Part shown: piece after piece, positions 23,304 through 32,050 of the stretch
Numbering within the stretch: position 1 is the first letter of the stretch
Layout: every line of letters starts with the position of its first letter
Source of the DNA: an uncultured Propionibacteriaceae bacterium
GTDB lineage: Bacteria; Actinomycetota; Actinomycetes; Propionibacteriales; Propionibacteriaceae
NCBI GenBank assembly: GCA_938012815.1
Contig: CALLVV010000032.1
Span: 1 to 32,583 of the forward strand
Reading direction: 5' to 3'
DNA length: 32,583 nucleotides
The notes under the pieces: generated by a model
What the model saw: only the letters and a program-made list of their open reading frames with translations
Databases searched by the model: none
What the model was told of the DNA's origin: nothing
Program-made: the position numbers and the translations under genes

Positions 23304-23397
23304 GCCCCATACTCACCTCACCTTCAGGCAGATCCGGGGAATCGCAACCCCTTCAATCCCAAACCGGCCCAAAAGCCGACACGGTCCTTGGGTCGGA

Positions 23398-23592
23398 TCA
23401 GCTTCCCAGAAGCTTCTCCCCCAGCTGGGTCACGCGCCGCTGCTTGGTCTCGGGACGCTTCGCATCCTCGATGCTCCTGATCCATTCCCGCTGATGACTG
23501 GGAGGAAGCCGTTCCCAGGCGGCCAGCAGCTCCCCGTCGCCGGCGAGGGCCGCATCCAGTGGGGGCGGGACGATGTCCGGGGCGGTGTTCAT
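23398..23592 (-). CDS. Small YdeI/OmdA-domain protein
   Basis: A 64-residue protein: NTAPDIVPPPLDAALAGDGE, then AAWERLPPSHQREWIRSIED and AKRPETKQRRVTQLGEKLL. The (S)PSHxREWxxxIxxAKRPETxxRR pattern is that of the C-terminal helical domain of YdeI (OmpD-associated/bacteriocin-protection) proteins (PF13376). Typical full-length members are about 190 residues; here only the domain is present, so it is a short form or a fragment. The ATG at 23592 is preceded by GAGAGG; a GTG at 23607 is the alternative. The ribosome-binding site overlaps the end of purA, so it is probably co-transcribed with it. Confidence 0.72.
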   Translation of the reverse strand: MNTAPDIVPPPLDAALAGDGELLAAWERLPPSHQREWIRSIEDAKRPETKQRRVTQLGEKLLGS

Positions 23593-23603
23593 GGCAGGGC
23601 CTC

Positions 23604-24887
23604 TCACAGGAGATCGTTGATGATGATGGTCTGTTCGCGTCCCGGACCGACCCCTATCCCGGAAATGCGGCAGCCGATCAGCTCCTCCAAGCGTTTCACG
23701 TAGGCCTGGCAGTTCGCGGGCAGTTCCCCGAAGTCACGGCAGGCCGAGATGTCCTCGCTCCAGCCGGGCAGCTCCTCGTAGACCGGCGTGGCGTGGTGGA
23801 AGTCGGACTGGGTGACGGGCATCACGTCGTGGCGTGTCCCGTCGACGTCGTAGGCCACGCACACCGGGATCCTCTCCCAACCGGAAAGGACATCCAGTTT
23901 GGTGAGGAAGACGTCGGTGAAGCCGTTGATCTTCACGGCCTGCTCCACCACGAGCGCGTCGAACCAGCCACAGCGGCGCGGCCTACCCGTCGTGGCCCCG
24001 AACTCGCCGCCGTCGCGGCGCAGCCGGTCGCCGTCCTCGTCGTGCAGCTCGGTGGGGAACGGCCCCTCACCGACACGGGTGGTATAGGCCTTCGCGATGC
24101 CGACGGTCCGGTCGATGCGGGTGGGACCGACACCCGCCCCCGTGCAGGCGCCCGCCGCGATCGGGTTCGACGAGGTCACGTACGGGTAGGTGCCGTGGTC
24201 AACGTCCAGGTGGTGGGCCTGGGCTCCCTCGAACAGCACCACCTCGCCGCGGTCGAGGGCTTCGTTGATGAACCTTCCCGAGTCGATGACGTGTGGCCGG
24301 ATGGTGTCGGCGTGCGTCAGCAACGCCTCGACGACCGCGTCGGCCTCGATGGGGCGGCGGTTGTAGACCTTGACCAGAAGCTGGTTCTTCTGGTCAAGGG
24401 CCGCCTCGACCTTCTGCCGCAGGATCGACTCGTCGAAGATGTCCTGGATGCGCACCCCCATCCGGTTGACCTTGTCGGAGTAGGCCGGACCGACGCCACG
24501 GCCGGTGGTGCCGATACGTCGTTTACCCAGGAAACGTTCGGTGACCTTGTCGAGTACCTTGTGGTACTCGGTGATGATGTGGGCATTGGCACTGATCAGC
24601 GGGTGCGGCACCTCGACCCCGCGGGAGGCGAGGGTCTGCAGCTCCTCGGCGAGCACGTCGAGGTCCACCACCACGCCGTTGCCGATCACGGTCGTGGTGC
24701 CGGGGTTGAGGATCCCGGAGGGCAGCAGGTGCATGACGAAGGTCTCACCCCCGACCACGAGGGTGTGGCCCGCGTTGTTGCCGCCCGAGTAGCGCACACA
24801 CAGGTCGACGCGATCCCCCAGTTGATCGGTTGCTTTGCCCTTGCCCTCGTCGCCCCACTGGGCTCCGACCACGACAACACCAGGCAT
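23604..24887 (-). CDS. purA: Adenylosuccinate synthetase PurA
   Basis: A 427-residue GTP-dependent enzyme that makes adenylosuccinate from IMP and aspartate, the first step from IMP to AMP. The P-loop-like GAQWGDEGKGK carries catalytic Asp13 and NNAGHT carries His41, at the same numbers as in the E. coli enzyme. GTTGRGVGPAYSDKVNR, GACTGAGVGPTRID and TGRPRRCGW (IMP loop) are intact. One oddity: the IMP-contact loop after Gln223 reads QAHHLDVDHGTYP, where most relatives have QGTLLD or QATLLD. The Leu and Asp are kept, but two positions are His-His. Unlike the other pur genes it has a strong GGAGGAAATCA-type ribosome-binding site before the ATG and a leader, so it follows a different initiation mode. 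Confidence 0.97.
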   Translation of the reverse strand: MPGVVVVGAQWGDEGKGKATDQLGDRVDLCVRYSGGNNAGHTLVVGGETFVMHLLPSGILNPGTTTVIGNGVVVDLDVLAEELQTLASRGVEVPHPLISANAHIITEYHKVLDKVTERFLGKRRIGTTGRGVGPAYSDKVNRMGVRIQDIFDESILRQKVEAALDQKNQLLVKVYNRRPIEADAVVEALLTHADTIRPHVIDSGRFINEALDRGEVVLFEGAQAHHLDVDHGTYPYVTSSNPIAAGACTGAGVGPTRIDRTVGIAKAYTTRVGEGPFPTELHDEDGDRLRRDGGEFGATTGRPRRCGWFDALVVEQAVKINGFTDVFLTKLDVLSGWERIPVCVAYDVDGTRHDVMPVTQSDFHHATPVYEELPGWSEDISACRDFGELPANCQAYVKRLEELIGCRISGIGVGPGREQTIIINDLL

Positions 24888-24910
24888 TGATTTCCTCCAA
24901 GACGTGAAGC

Positions 24911-25057
24911 AAGCCCCAGCAAAGCCGGGGCCTTACTGCCGCATCCTACCCACACCGGCACCACAACCCCAGCTGGGAGTTGTCGCATCGAAGCCTCCTT
25001 CCCCGGCACGATCGTGCAATGTTCACGCTCCCTGCTTGAACCACACGTGGTTTCGCG
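24911..25057. promoter_or_regulatory. Divergent purA/dhaK control region with palindromes
   Basis: The 219-bp gap between purA and dhaK carries two exact palindromes: CCCAGCTGGG (24968-24977) and GCACGATCGTGC (25006-25017). A third, gapped one is AACCAC-AC-GTGGTT (25039-25052). A weak hairpin (AGCCCC...GGGGCCT, 24912-24933) lies in the purA leader. The gapped and 12-bp palindromes lie 50-100 bp before the dhaK ATG, so they are candidate operators for that operon. No regulator gene is adjacent. Confidence 0.45.
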
Positions 25058-25106
25058 CGAGCATTCAGAAGACGAACACGGTCCGCAACGAAGCAGGAGC
25101 ACCCCG

Positions 25107-26102
25107 ATGAAGAAACTGATCAACTCGCCCGACGACGTGATCGCGGAGGCCCTCAGGGGCATCGACGCCGCCGACGAGAACGTCCGGGTCGATCACGAGA
25201 ACCGCGTGATCTTCCGCGCCGAACCCACCCGCGACGGGAAGGTCGCGGTGATCTCGGGGGGCGGTTCCGGCCACGAACCACTGCACGGCGGTTTCGTCGG
25301 GGTCGGGATGCTGGACGCGGCCTGCGCGGGTCAGGTGTTCACCTCCCCCACCCCCGACCAGATGCTGGCCGCCACCGTCGGCACGGATGCGGGCGCGGGG
25401 GTGCTGCACGTCGTGAAGAACTACACGGGCGACGTCATGAACTTCGAGATGGCCGCGGAGCTGGCCGCCGAGCAGGGGGTGCGCGTCGAGACGGTGGTGG
25501 TGGCCGATGACGTCGCGGTGGAGGATTCGCTCTACACCGCGGGCCGCCGCGGGGTCGGGTTGACGGTGCTGCTGGAGAAGATCGTCGGAGCCGCGTCCGA
25601 GGAGGGCCGTGATCTGGATGCGGTGGTTGCGGTTGCGGGGAAGGTCAACGAGAACGGCCGCTCCATGGGCATGGCGCTGACCTCCTGCACCGTCCCCGCC
25701 GCGGGACGACCCACCTTCGACCTGCCCGGGGACCAGATGGAGATCGGTATCGGCATCCATGGCGAACCGGGCAGGCACCGCGAGCCGCTGACCGGCGCGA
25801 AGGACATCGCCCGCCAGCTGGTGGAACCGATCCTCGCGGACCACGACTTCGCCGGCTCGGAGGCCATCGTCATGGTCAACGGCATGGGCGGCACCCCACT
25901 CATGGAGCTGTACCTGATGTACGGACAGGTCAAGGCCCTTCTCGACGCCGCCGGGGTCCGGGTGGCACGCAACCTGGTGGGCAACTACATCACCAGCCTG
26001 GACATGGCGGGATGCTCCGTCACCGTCCTGAAGGCCGACGACGAGCTGCTGGCCCTGTGGGACGCGCCCGTCAGGACGGCGGGATTGCGGTGGGGACTGT
26101 GA
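25107..26102 (+). CDS. dhaK: Dihydroxyacetone kinase subunit DhaK (substrate binding)
   Basis: A 331-residue protein that binds dihydroxyacetone covalently as a hemiaminal on a histidine. GGGSGHEP holds His56, NYTGDVMNF holds Asp109 and EIGIGIHGEPG holds His218, the three active-site residues at the same numbers as in E. coli DhaK. Other family blocks are CAGQVFTSPTPDQM, VVVADDVAVEDS and VMVNGMGGTPLMELYL. AGGAG stands seven bases before the ATG. It overlaps dhaL by one base (TGATG). Together with DhaL and the PTS fusion downstream it forms a PEP-dependent kinase that feeds dihydroxyacetone into glycolysis, which suits glycerol fermentation. Confidence 0.97.
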   Translation: MKKLINSPDDVIAEALRGIDAADENVRVDHENRVIFRAEPTRDGKVAVISGGGSGHEPLHGGFVGVGMLDAACAGQVFTSPTPDQMLAATVGTDAGAGVLHVVKNYTGDVMNFEMAAELAAEQGVRVETVVVADDVAVEDSLYTAGRRGVGLTVLLEKIVGAASEEGRDLDAVVAVAGKVNENGRSMGMALTSCTVPAAGRPTFDLPGDQMEIGIGIHGEPGRHREPLTGAKDIARQLVEPILADHDFAGSEAIVMVNGMGGTPLMELYLMYGQVKALLDAAGVRVARNLVGNYITSLDMAGCSVTVLKADDELLALWDAPVRTAGLRWGL

Positions 26103-26722
26103 TGCTCACCCACGAGCAGTGCGTGGCCTGGCTGCGAGCCTTCGCAGCCCTCGTGGAGGAAAACAAGAACCTCCTGACCGACCTCGATGCGGCCATCGGC
26201 GACGCCGATCACGGCACCAACATGGCGCGCGGCACCACAGCGGCCCTGGGCAAACTCGACTCCACCGCCCCTCTCGGCTCGATGTTCAAGTCCGTTGGCA
26301 TGACCCTGGTCAGCACCGTCGGCGGATCCGCCGGGCCCTTGTACGGCACCTTCTTCATGAAAATCGGGATGAGACTCGGTGACGTCGAGGACGTGTCCCT
26401 GCACACCTTTGCGGCCGCCCTGAAGGCCGGGCGGGACGGGGTGATCGCGCGCGGCAAGGCGGCTGTCGGCGAGAAAACCATGATCGACGCCATGACCCCC
26501 GCGGTCGAGGCCTTCGAGTCGCACGTCGGTGACGGCCCGCTGGCGGCCGCCGAGGCCGCCCTGGCAGCAGCACAGCAGGGTCGGGATGCCACCATCCCGC
26601 TGGTGGCGAAGAAGGGGCGCGCCTCCTACCTGGGGGCGCGCTCCGCAGGGCACCAGGACCCGGGCGCCACCTCCACCACCTACCTGTTCGAGGCCCTCGT
26701 GTCCGCCGTCGAGGAGGGCTGA
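26102..26722 (+). CDS. dhaL: Dihydroxyacetone kinase subunit DhaL (ADP/ATP carrier)
   Basis: A 206-residue protein. It holds a tightly bound ADP that is phosphorylated by DhaM and hands the phosphate to the substrate on DhaK. The nucleotide/Mg loop TDLDAAIGDADHGTNM gives the Asp triad Asp29, Asp34 and Asp36. Further blocks are STVGGSAGPLYGTFF, AGRDGVIARGKA and the C-terminal GRASYLGARSAGHQDPGATS. The ATG at 26102 shares its A with the dhaK stop, so translation is coupled. An in-frame GTG one codon upstream is the alternative. dhaM begins three bases after the stop. Confidence 0.96.
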   Translation: MLTHEQCVAWLRAFAALVEENKNLLTDLDAAIGDADHGTNMARGTTAALGKLDSTAPLGSMFKSVGMTLVSTVGGSAGPLYGTFFMKIGMRLGDVEDVSLHTFAAALKAGRDGVIARGKAAVGEKTMIDAMTPAVEAFESHVGDGPLAAAEAALAAAQQGRDATIPLVAKKGRASYLGARSAGHQDPGATSTTYLFEALVSAVEEG

Positions 26723-26725
26723 CCC

Positions 26726-29128
26726 GTGGCTCTGGTCGGTCTCGTCGTCGTCTCCCACTCCCGGGCTCTCGCCGAGGCCGCGGTGGAGTTGTCGCTGCAA
26801 ATGGTGCACGGAACCCGGCCGGAGATCGTGGTCGCCGCCGGGACCCCGGACGGTGGATTCGGCACGGACGCCACCCAGGTGGCCGACGCGGTCCGGGCCG
26901 CCGACCGAGGAGCCGGGGTGGTGGTCCTGATGGACCTGGGTTCCGCGGTGCTGAGCGCCGAGTTCGCCCTGGACCTGGTCGAGGACGCGAACGCGATCCT
27001 GGTCGCGGCCCCGTTCGTCGAGGGTCTGCTGGCAGCCACGGTGCGTTCCGCCACGGGCGGCACCCGTGAGGAGGTCGCCGACGAGGCACGCGCCGCGCTC
27101 GGCCCGAAGCTGACGGCCCTGGGGCTGGATTCCTCCGCGGGTGAGGAACCACTGGAAGAAACCGGTGAAATGCTGTGGGCGGCTGACGCGGAGACCCGGG
27201 TCACGCTCCCGAACGCGGCCGGCCTGCACGCCCGCCCCGCCGCCCTGCTGGTCGCGGAGGCCGGACGTTTTGACGCCGAGGTGCGGCTGCGCTGCCACGG
27301 CGTGGAGGGCGGAGCGGCGTCGCCGATCGCCCTGGCCACCTTGAACGCCCGGAAGGGCGACGAGGTGTGGATCGGGGCGCGCGGCCCACAGGCCGCCGAT
27401 GCGGTGGCGGCCCTGGAGTCGTTGATCTCGAACGGCTTCGGGGAATCCACGGGGGCTCCGGAAACGACCGTCACGACACCGGCCGGCCCACAAGGGGTCA
27501 GCCCGGGCCGGGTCGTGGGCGTCGCCCGGTTGATGGCGGCCCCGCTGGTCGACCCACCGGCCGAGGCCCGCCCCCAGGAGTCGCAGCTGCCCGGTGAGAA
27601 GGCCCGCCTGGAAACCGCGCTGGAGGAGGTCGCCGCCGGCTACGAGGCGAGGGCCGCTTCCTCCGCCAACGAGGCCGCCCAGATCATGCTGGCCACCGCC
27701 ACCCTGGCCCGCGACCCCGAGCTGCTCCAATCGGCACAGGCCCTGATCGACGCCCTCGGCGTGGGGGCGGCGACGGCGATGTGGCGGGCCGCCAATGATG
27801 TCGTGGCACGCCTGAAGGCGGCGGGCGGGCTTTTGGCGGAACGCACCACCGACATCACCGACATCCGCGACCGGGTCGTCTGCCACCTGACGGACCACCC
27901 CATGCCAGGACTCCCGGACTCCGGGGAACCTTTCGTGCTGGTGGCCCACGACCTGGCGCCCTCCGACACCGCTTCCCTGGAACGGGAGCGCTGCCTGGGC
28001 ATCGTCACCGCGGGAGGCGGCCCCACCTCCCACACCTCGGTTCTGGCCCGCAGCATGGGCATCCCGGCGGTGGTGGGTTTCCGCGACGCGCTCGCGATTC
28101 CCGACGGGGCCGAGGTGCTGGTGGACGGGACCTCGGGTGAGGTGGTCGTCTCCCCCGATGGGACTCAGCGCGCCGGCGCCCGCACCGCACCCAGCCCCCT
28201 CGAACCGTTGAGCGCCCCCGGGAAGACCCGTGACGGTGTTCCCGTGCCGCTGCTGGCCAACGTGGGGTCCGTCGCCGAGGCCCGGGCCGCGGCGAGGGCG
28301 GGGGCCGAGGGGATAGGTCTTTTCCGCACCGAGATCTGCTTCCTCGACGCCGATGTGGAGCCGGATCCACAGCAGCAGTTCATCATCTACCGCGATGCCC
28401 TGGCGCAGTTCGCGGGACGTCGCGTCGTGGTGCGCACCCTGGACGCGGGCAGCGACAAACCGATGCCCTTCCTCACCATCCCCGGTGAGGGGAACCCGGC
28501 GCTGGGGGTGCGCGGCTACCGCACCGCCGCCCGCCGCCCCGGGGTGCTCGCCCGGCAGCTGGAGGCCATCGCCGGGGCGTCCCGGGAAAGCGGCGCCGAG
28601 ACCTGGGTGATGGCGCCCATGATCTCCACCCCCGCCGAGGCCGCGGAGTTCGCGGGGCTGGCCCGCGCCGCAGGGTTGGGGCCGGCCGGGGTGATGGTGG
28701 AGATCCCCTCGGCCGCGCTCCAGGCGGAGGAGATCCTCTCCGAGGTGGATTTCGTCAGCATCGGCACCAACGATCTCGCCCAGTACGCGATGGCGACCGA
28801 CCGTCAGGCGTCGGGGCTGGGTGGGCTCCAGGACCCGTGGCAGCCCGCTGTGCTGCGGCTCCTCGGCATGGTTGGCCGCGCGGGAAGACGCGCAGGCAAA
28901 CCGGTGGGGGTCTGTGGGGAGGCCGCGGCCGATCCCGCGCTGGCGGCGGTGCTGGTCGGGCTCGGGGTGACGTCGCTGTCCATGGCACTGCGCGCGCTGG
29001 AACCGGTGCGTCGCACCCTGGCCCGGGTCACCGTCGATGACTGCCACCGGGCCGCTGAGGCCGCGCTCGCTTCCAGCGGCCCCACTGTGGCCAGGGAAGA
29101 GGTTTCCCGTATCCTGCCGATCCCATGA
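26726..29128 (+). CDS. dhaM: DhaM-HPr-Enzyme I fusion, PEP-dependent phosphotransfer protein for DhaL
   Basis: An 800-residue fusion with three parts. Residues 1-130 are a DhaM/EIIA-Man-like domain (VVVSHSRALAE, active His11; MDLGSAVLSAE). Residues about 155-240 are HPr (NAAGLHARPAA, active His168). Residues about 256-795 are a complete Enzyme I: GGGPTSHTSVLARSMGIPAV with His436, then the PEP-binding half with GLFRTEICFLD, VRTLDAGSDKP, ALGVRGYR, MAPMIST, VEIPSAAL, VSIGTNDLAQYAMATDRQ and GVCGEAA with its catalytic Cys. E. coli DhaM stops after the Enzyme I N-terminal domain and relies on the general Enzyme I. Here the chain from PEP to DhaL seems self-contained. The start is GTG, three bases after dhaL. 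Enzyme I motifs all look intact. Confidence 0.94.
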   Translation: MALVGLVVVSHSRALAEAAVELSLQMVHGTRPEIVVAAGTPDGGFGTDATQVADAVRAADRGAGVVVLMDLGSAVLSAEFALDLVEDANAILVAAPFVEGLLAATVRSATGGTREEVADEARAALGPKLTALGLDSSAGEEPLEETGEMLWAADAETRVTLPNAAGLHARPAALLVAEAGRFDAEVRLRCHGVEGGAASPIALATLNARKGDEVWIGARGPQAADAVAALESLISNGFGESTGAPETTVTTPAGPQGVSPGRVVGVARLMAAPLVDPPAEARPQESQLPGEKARLETALEEVAAGYEARAASSANEAAQIMLATATLARDPELLQSAQALIDALGVGAATAMWRAANDVVARLKAAGGLLAERTTDITDIRDRVVCHLTDHPMPGLPDSGEPFVLVAHDLAPSDTASLERERCLGIVTAGGGPTSHTSVLARSMGIPAVVGFRDALAIPDGAEVLVDGTSGEVVVSPDGTQRAGARTAPSPLEPLSAPGKTRDGVPVPLLANVGSVAEARAAARAGAEGIGLFRTEICFLDADVEPDPQQQFIIYRDALAQFAGRRVVVRTLDAGSDKPMPFLTIPGEGNPALGVRGYRTAARRPGVLARQLEAIAGASRESGAETWVMAPMISTPAEAAEFAGLARAAGLGPAGVMVEIPSAALQAEEILSEVDFVSIGTNDLAQYAMATDRQASGLGGLQDPWQPAVLRLLGMVGRAGRRAGKPVGVCGEAAADPALAAVLVGLGVTSLSMALRALEPVRRTLARVTVDDCHRAAEAALASSGPTVAREEVSRILPIP

Positions 29129-29262
29129 GGACACCTCCACGGGCAAGGAAGCGTCCCTCGACACCGCCGTGGCGATCTTCAGGGCACAGGTAGGCACGCT
29201 CAGGGGGTGACCCGCGAAAATGCGAGACTGGGCCAGTCGTCGAACCAATCGGAGGACTGTTC

Positions 29263-29970
29263 ATGTTCCGTCGTTTCCCCCACATCGCGGCTGCCTCGCT
29301 GGCTGCCCTCGCCCTCGCCCTGAGCGCATGCTCAGGCTCCACGCCCACCGATCAGCAGCCGGCATCGCAGAGCTCGAAGGCATCCGAGACCGCTCAGAAC
29401 TCCACAGACCCCACGGACCCCACAGAACGGGAACCCGATCCCGCTCTGGACTCCAAGATCCTGACCGGTGAGGTAGCGGGGGTGACGCTCGAGGAGCTGG
29501 ATCAGCTCCCGAACCTGGACGATCTTTTCGAGGGTGTCGATGTCCAGCTCGAGCCCGCTGATTGCGTCAAAACGGGCATCACGCAGATCGGAGCGGGTGC
29601 CACTGCACACACCCAGACCGGGTCCGAGTTGCTCCTGCTGAGCTCTGATGCCGCCGCCCCCGGCAAGTACAAGGAGTTCGTTCAGAAATGCCCTTCACTC
29701 AGCGGAACCGTCTCCGGAAACCCCACCAAACGAACCGTTGAGATGCAGCAGGCTCCCTCCGTGGAGGGCGCCACCGACGTCGTCGCGACCAAGATCTCCT
29801 CCGAATCCACCGTTGAGGACAGCAGCGAAAGCACCAATATCTACCAGATCATCGGCAGCGTGAACGGCACCACCGTCGTCGCCCAGTCAACGACATTCAC
29901 GGACCAGGCCCCCTCCCCGGAAACCGCCGCAGAACTTTTCAAGGCCCAGGTCGAGAAACTCAAGGGCTGA
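29263..29970 (+). CDS. Predicted lipoprotein of unknown function
   Basis: A 235-residue protein. The signal peptide FRRFPHIAAASLAALALALSAC has a clean LSAC lipobox at Cys23. An acidic/Thr/Pro linker follows (TDPTDPTEREPDP), then a compact alpha/beta domain with two Cys (QLEPADCVKTG, QKCPSLSG) that may form a disulfide. The C-terminal strand-helix pattern (IIGSVNGTTVVAQSTT, TAAELFKAQVEKL) resembles the small sensor/lipoprotein domains of actinobacteria, but I cannot name a family. GGAGGA lies seven bases before the ATG. It is a separate unit ending in a strong hairpin. Confidence 0.8.
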   Translation: MFRRFPHIAAASLAALALALSACSGSTPTDQQPASQSSKASETAQNSTDPTDPTEREPDPALDSKILTGEVAGVTLEELDQLPNLDDLFEGVDVQLEPADCVKTGITQIGAGATAHTQTGSELLLLSSDAAAPGKYKEFVQKCPSLSGTVSGNPTKRTVEMQQAPSVEGATDVVATKISSESTVEDSSESTNIYQIIGSVNGTTVVAQSTTFTDQAPSPETAAELFKAQVEKLKG

Positions 29971-29982
29971 TCCCGCTCCCCC

Positions 29983-30009
29983 GGCCCCGGGCGCAAACTG
30001 CCCGGGGCC
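29983..30009 (+). terminator. Strong GC-rich hairpin before typA
   Basis: GGCCCCGGGC (29983-29992) pairs perfectly with GCCCGGGGCC (30000-30009) around the seven-base loop GCAAACT, 12 nt after the lipoprotein stop. No T-run follows, as is usual in actinobacterial terminators. Confidence 0.72.
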
Positions 30010-30085
30010 GTCGCGTGCCCGAAGCACCGGTTTCCAGGGCGTACACTTTCCCGCGGCCCTGCCACCGAACCTTCGAGGAGCCCGC

Positions 30086-31936
30086 ATGCCCATCCGTCAC
30101 GACCTGCGCAACGTGGCGATCGTCGCCCACGTCGACCACGGGAAGACGACGCTCGTCGACGCCATGCTGTGGCAGTCGGGTGCCTTCCGGGAGGGCGCCG
30201 ACGTCAACAAACGGGTCATGGACTCCATGGACCTGGAACGCGAGAAGGGCATCACGATCCTGGCGAAGAACACCGCTGTGCGGCACCGGATGCCCGACGG
30301 CCGGGAGGTGACCGTCAACATCATCGACACCCCCGGTCACGCCGACTTCGGCGGTGAGGTGGAACGGGGCCTGGAGATGGTCGACGGCGTGGTGCTGCTG
30401 GTCGACGCCTCCGAGGGGCCGCTGCCGCAGACCCGGTTCGTGCTGCGCAAGGCCCTGGCGAAGAAGCTGCCGCTGATCGTCGTGGTCAACAAGGTGGACC
30501 GTTCCGACGCCCGGATCTCCGCAGTGGTGGACGAGACCTACGACCTGTTCATGGATCTGCTCGACGACGACGCCTCCGACGCGCTGGACTTCCCGATCGT
30601 CTACGCCTCCGCGAAAGCGGGACGCGCATCCCTGAACCAGCCCGCCGACTCCGAGATGCCGGACTCACCGAACCTGGAACCGCTGTTCGAGACGATCCTG
30701 GAGCACGTGCCCGCCCCCTCCTACGAGGAGGGCGCCACCCTCCAGGCGCACGTGACGAACCTGGACGCCTCCCCCTACCTGGGCAGGCTGGCGCTGTGCC
30801 GGGTGGTGGCGGGTGAGCTGAAACGCGGCCAGCAGGTTGCGTGGTGCCGCCACGACGGCAGCATCCAGAACGTGAAACTCACCGAACTGCTGGTCACCGA
30901 GGCCCTGGAACGCGTCCCGGCCGAGTCCGCGGGCCCCGGCGACATCGTCGCCATCGCCGGCATCCCGGAGATCACCATCGGAGAAACCCTCTCCGACCCC
31001 GACGACCCGAAACCGCTGCCGCTGATCCACGTCGACGAACCGTCGATCTCCATGACCATCGGCATCAACACCTCCCCGCTGGCGGGCAGGTCGGGCAAGC
31101 ACCTGACCGCGCGGCTGGTGAAGGCCCGGCTGGAACAGGAGCTGATCGGCAACGTCTCGATCCGGGTGAAACCGACCGATCGCCCCGACACCTGGGAGGT
31201 GCAGGGCCGCGGTGAGCTGCAGCTGGCGGTGCTGGTGGAGATGATGCGACGTGAGGGTTTCGAACTGACCGTCGGCAAACCGCAGGTGGTCACGAAGGTC
31301 ATCGACGGGAAGGTGCACGAACCGATCGAACGCCTCACCGTGGACGCCCCCGAGGAGTTCGTCGGCGTGACCACCCAGCTGATGGGGTTGCGTCGCGGCC
31401 GCATGGAGCAGATGGTCAACCACGGCACCGGCTGGGTGCGGATGGAGTTCCTGGTGCCGGCGCGCGGCCTGATCGGGTTCCGCACCGAGTTCCTCACAGA
31501 GACCCGCGGAACCGGGATCATGAACCACGTCGCGGAAGGCTTCGAACCGTGGGCCGGGGATTTCCGCACCCGCCCGACGAGTTCCCTGGTGGCCGACCGC
31601 ACCGGGGTGGTCACCTCCTACGCGCTGTTCAACCTGCAGGAACGGGGCACCTTGTTCGTCGGCCCGGGAGCCGAGGTCTACGAGGGCATGATCGTCGGCG
31701 AGAATCCCCGCCCCGAGGACATGGACGTCAACCCCACCAAGGAGAAGAAACTCACCAACGTGCGTTCCTCCACCGGGGAGGAACTGGAACGCCTGATCCC
31801 GCCGCGCCTGATGTCGATGGAACAACAGCTCGAGTTCTGCGCCGCCGACGAATGTCTGGAGGTCACCCCCGCGGTGGTGCGGATCCGCAAGGTGGTGCTG
31901 GGCCAGAAGGACCGGGCCCGCCTGAAACGAGGCTGA
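30086..31936 (+). CDS. typA: GTP-binding protein TypA/BipA
   Basis: A 616-residue ribosome-associated translational GTPase. The P-loop AHVDHGKTTLVD (about 13-24), effector region REKGITILAKNTAV, DTPGHADFGGEVERGLEMVD and NKVDRSDARI carry G1 to G4. Domain II follows, then domain III with the NVSIRVKPTDRPDTWEVQGR block. The BipA-specific C-terminus ends RLMSMEQQLEFCAADECLEV, TPAVVRIRKVVL and DRARLKRG. The protein is full length. GAGGAG stands five bases before the ATG. It acts in ribosome assembly and stress adaptation. Confidence 0.97.
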   Translation: MPIRHDLRNVAIVAHVDHGKTTLVDAMLWQSGAFREGADVNKRVMDSMDLEREKGITILAKNTAVRHRMPDGREVTVNIIDTPGHADFGGEVERGLEMVDGVVLLVDASEGPLPQTRFVLRKALAKKLPLIVVVNKVDRSDARISAVVDETYDLFMDLLDDDASDALDFPIVYASAKAGRASLNQPADSEMPDSPNLEPLFETILEHVPAPSYEEGATLQAHVTNLDASPYLGRLALCRVVAGELKRGQQVAWCRHDGSIQNVKLTELLVTEALERVPAESAGPGDIVAIAGIPEITIGETLSDPDDPKPLPLIHVDEPSISMTIGINTSPLAGRSGKHLTARLVKARLEQELIGNVSIRVKPTDRPDTWEVQGRGELQLAVLVEMMRREGFELTVGKPQVVTKVIDGKVHEPIERLTVDAPEEFVGVTTQLMGLRRGRMEQMVNHGTGWVRMEFLVPARGLIGFRTEFLTETRGTGIMNHVAEGFEPWAGDFRTRPTSSLVADRTGVVTSYALFNLQERGTLFVGPGAEVYEGMIVGENPRPEDMDVNPTKEKKLTNVRSSTGEELERLIPPRLMSMEQQLEFCAADECLEVTPAVVRIRKVVLGQKDRARLKRG

Positions 31937-32037
31937 GCCACCTGCTCCGAAGCTCATGGAGCCGGGCCGTGGTGACAGGACGAGGGCGACACGGTCGGCT
32001 TGATCCCGGTCGCGGAAACTCTGTCGCCGGCACCCGC

Positions 32038-32043
32038 TACCCT
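32038..32043 (+). promoter_or_regulatory. -10 box of a leaderless promoter for the UDP-glucose dehydrogenase gene
   Basis: TACCCT, seven bases (TCAGCGC) before the ATG at 32051, with no ribosome-binding site. Confidence 0.55.
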
Positions 32044-32050
32044 TCAGCGC

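Noticed and set aside
29137..29172. Terminator after dhaM formed by CCACGG and CCGTGG
   Set aside because: The stem is six bases with a 24-base loop, too weak to support.
25985..29248. Long minus-strand open frame (over 1,000 codons) opposite dhaL and dhaM
   Set aside because: It is antisense to well-supported genes, rich in Gly/Arg/His as expected from the third-position GC of the other strand, and contains no recognisable domain.
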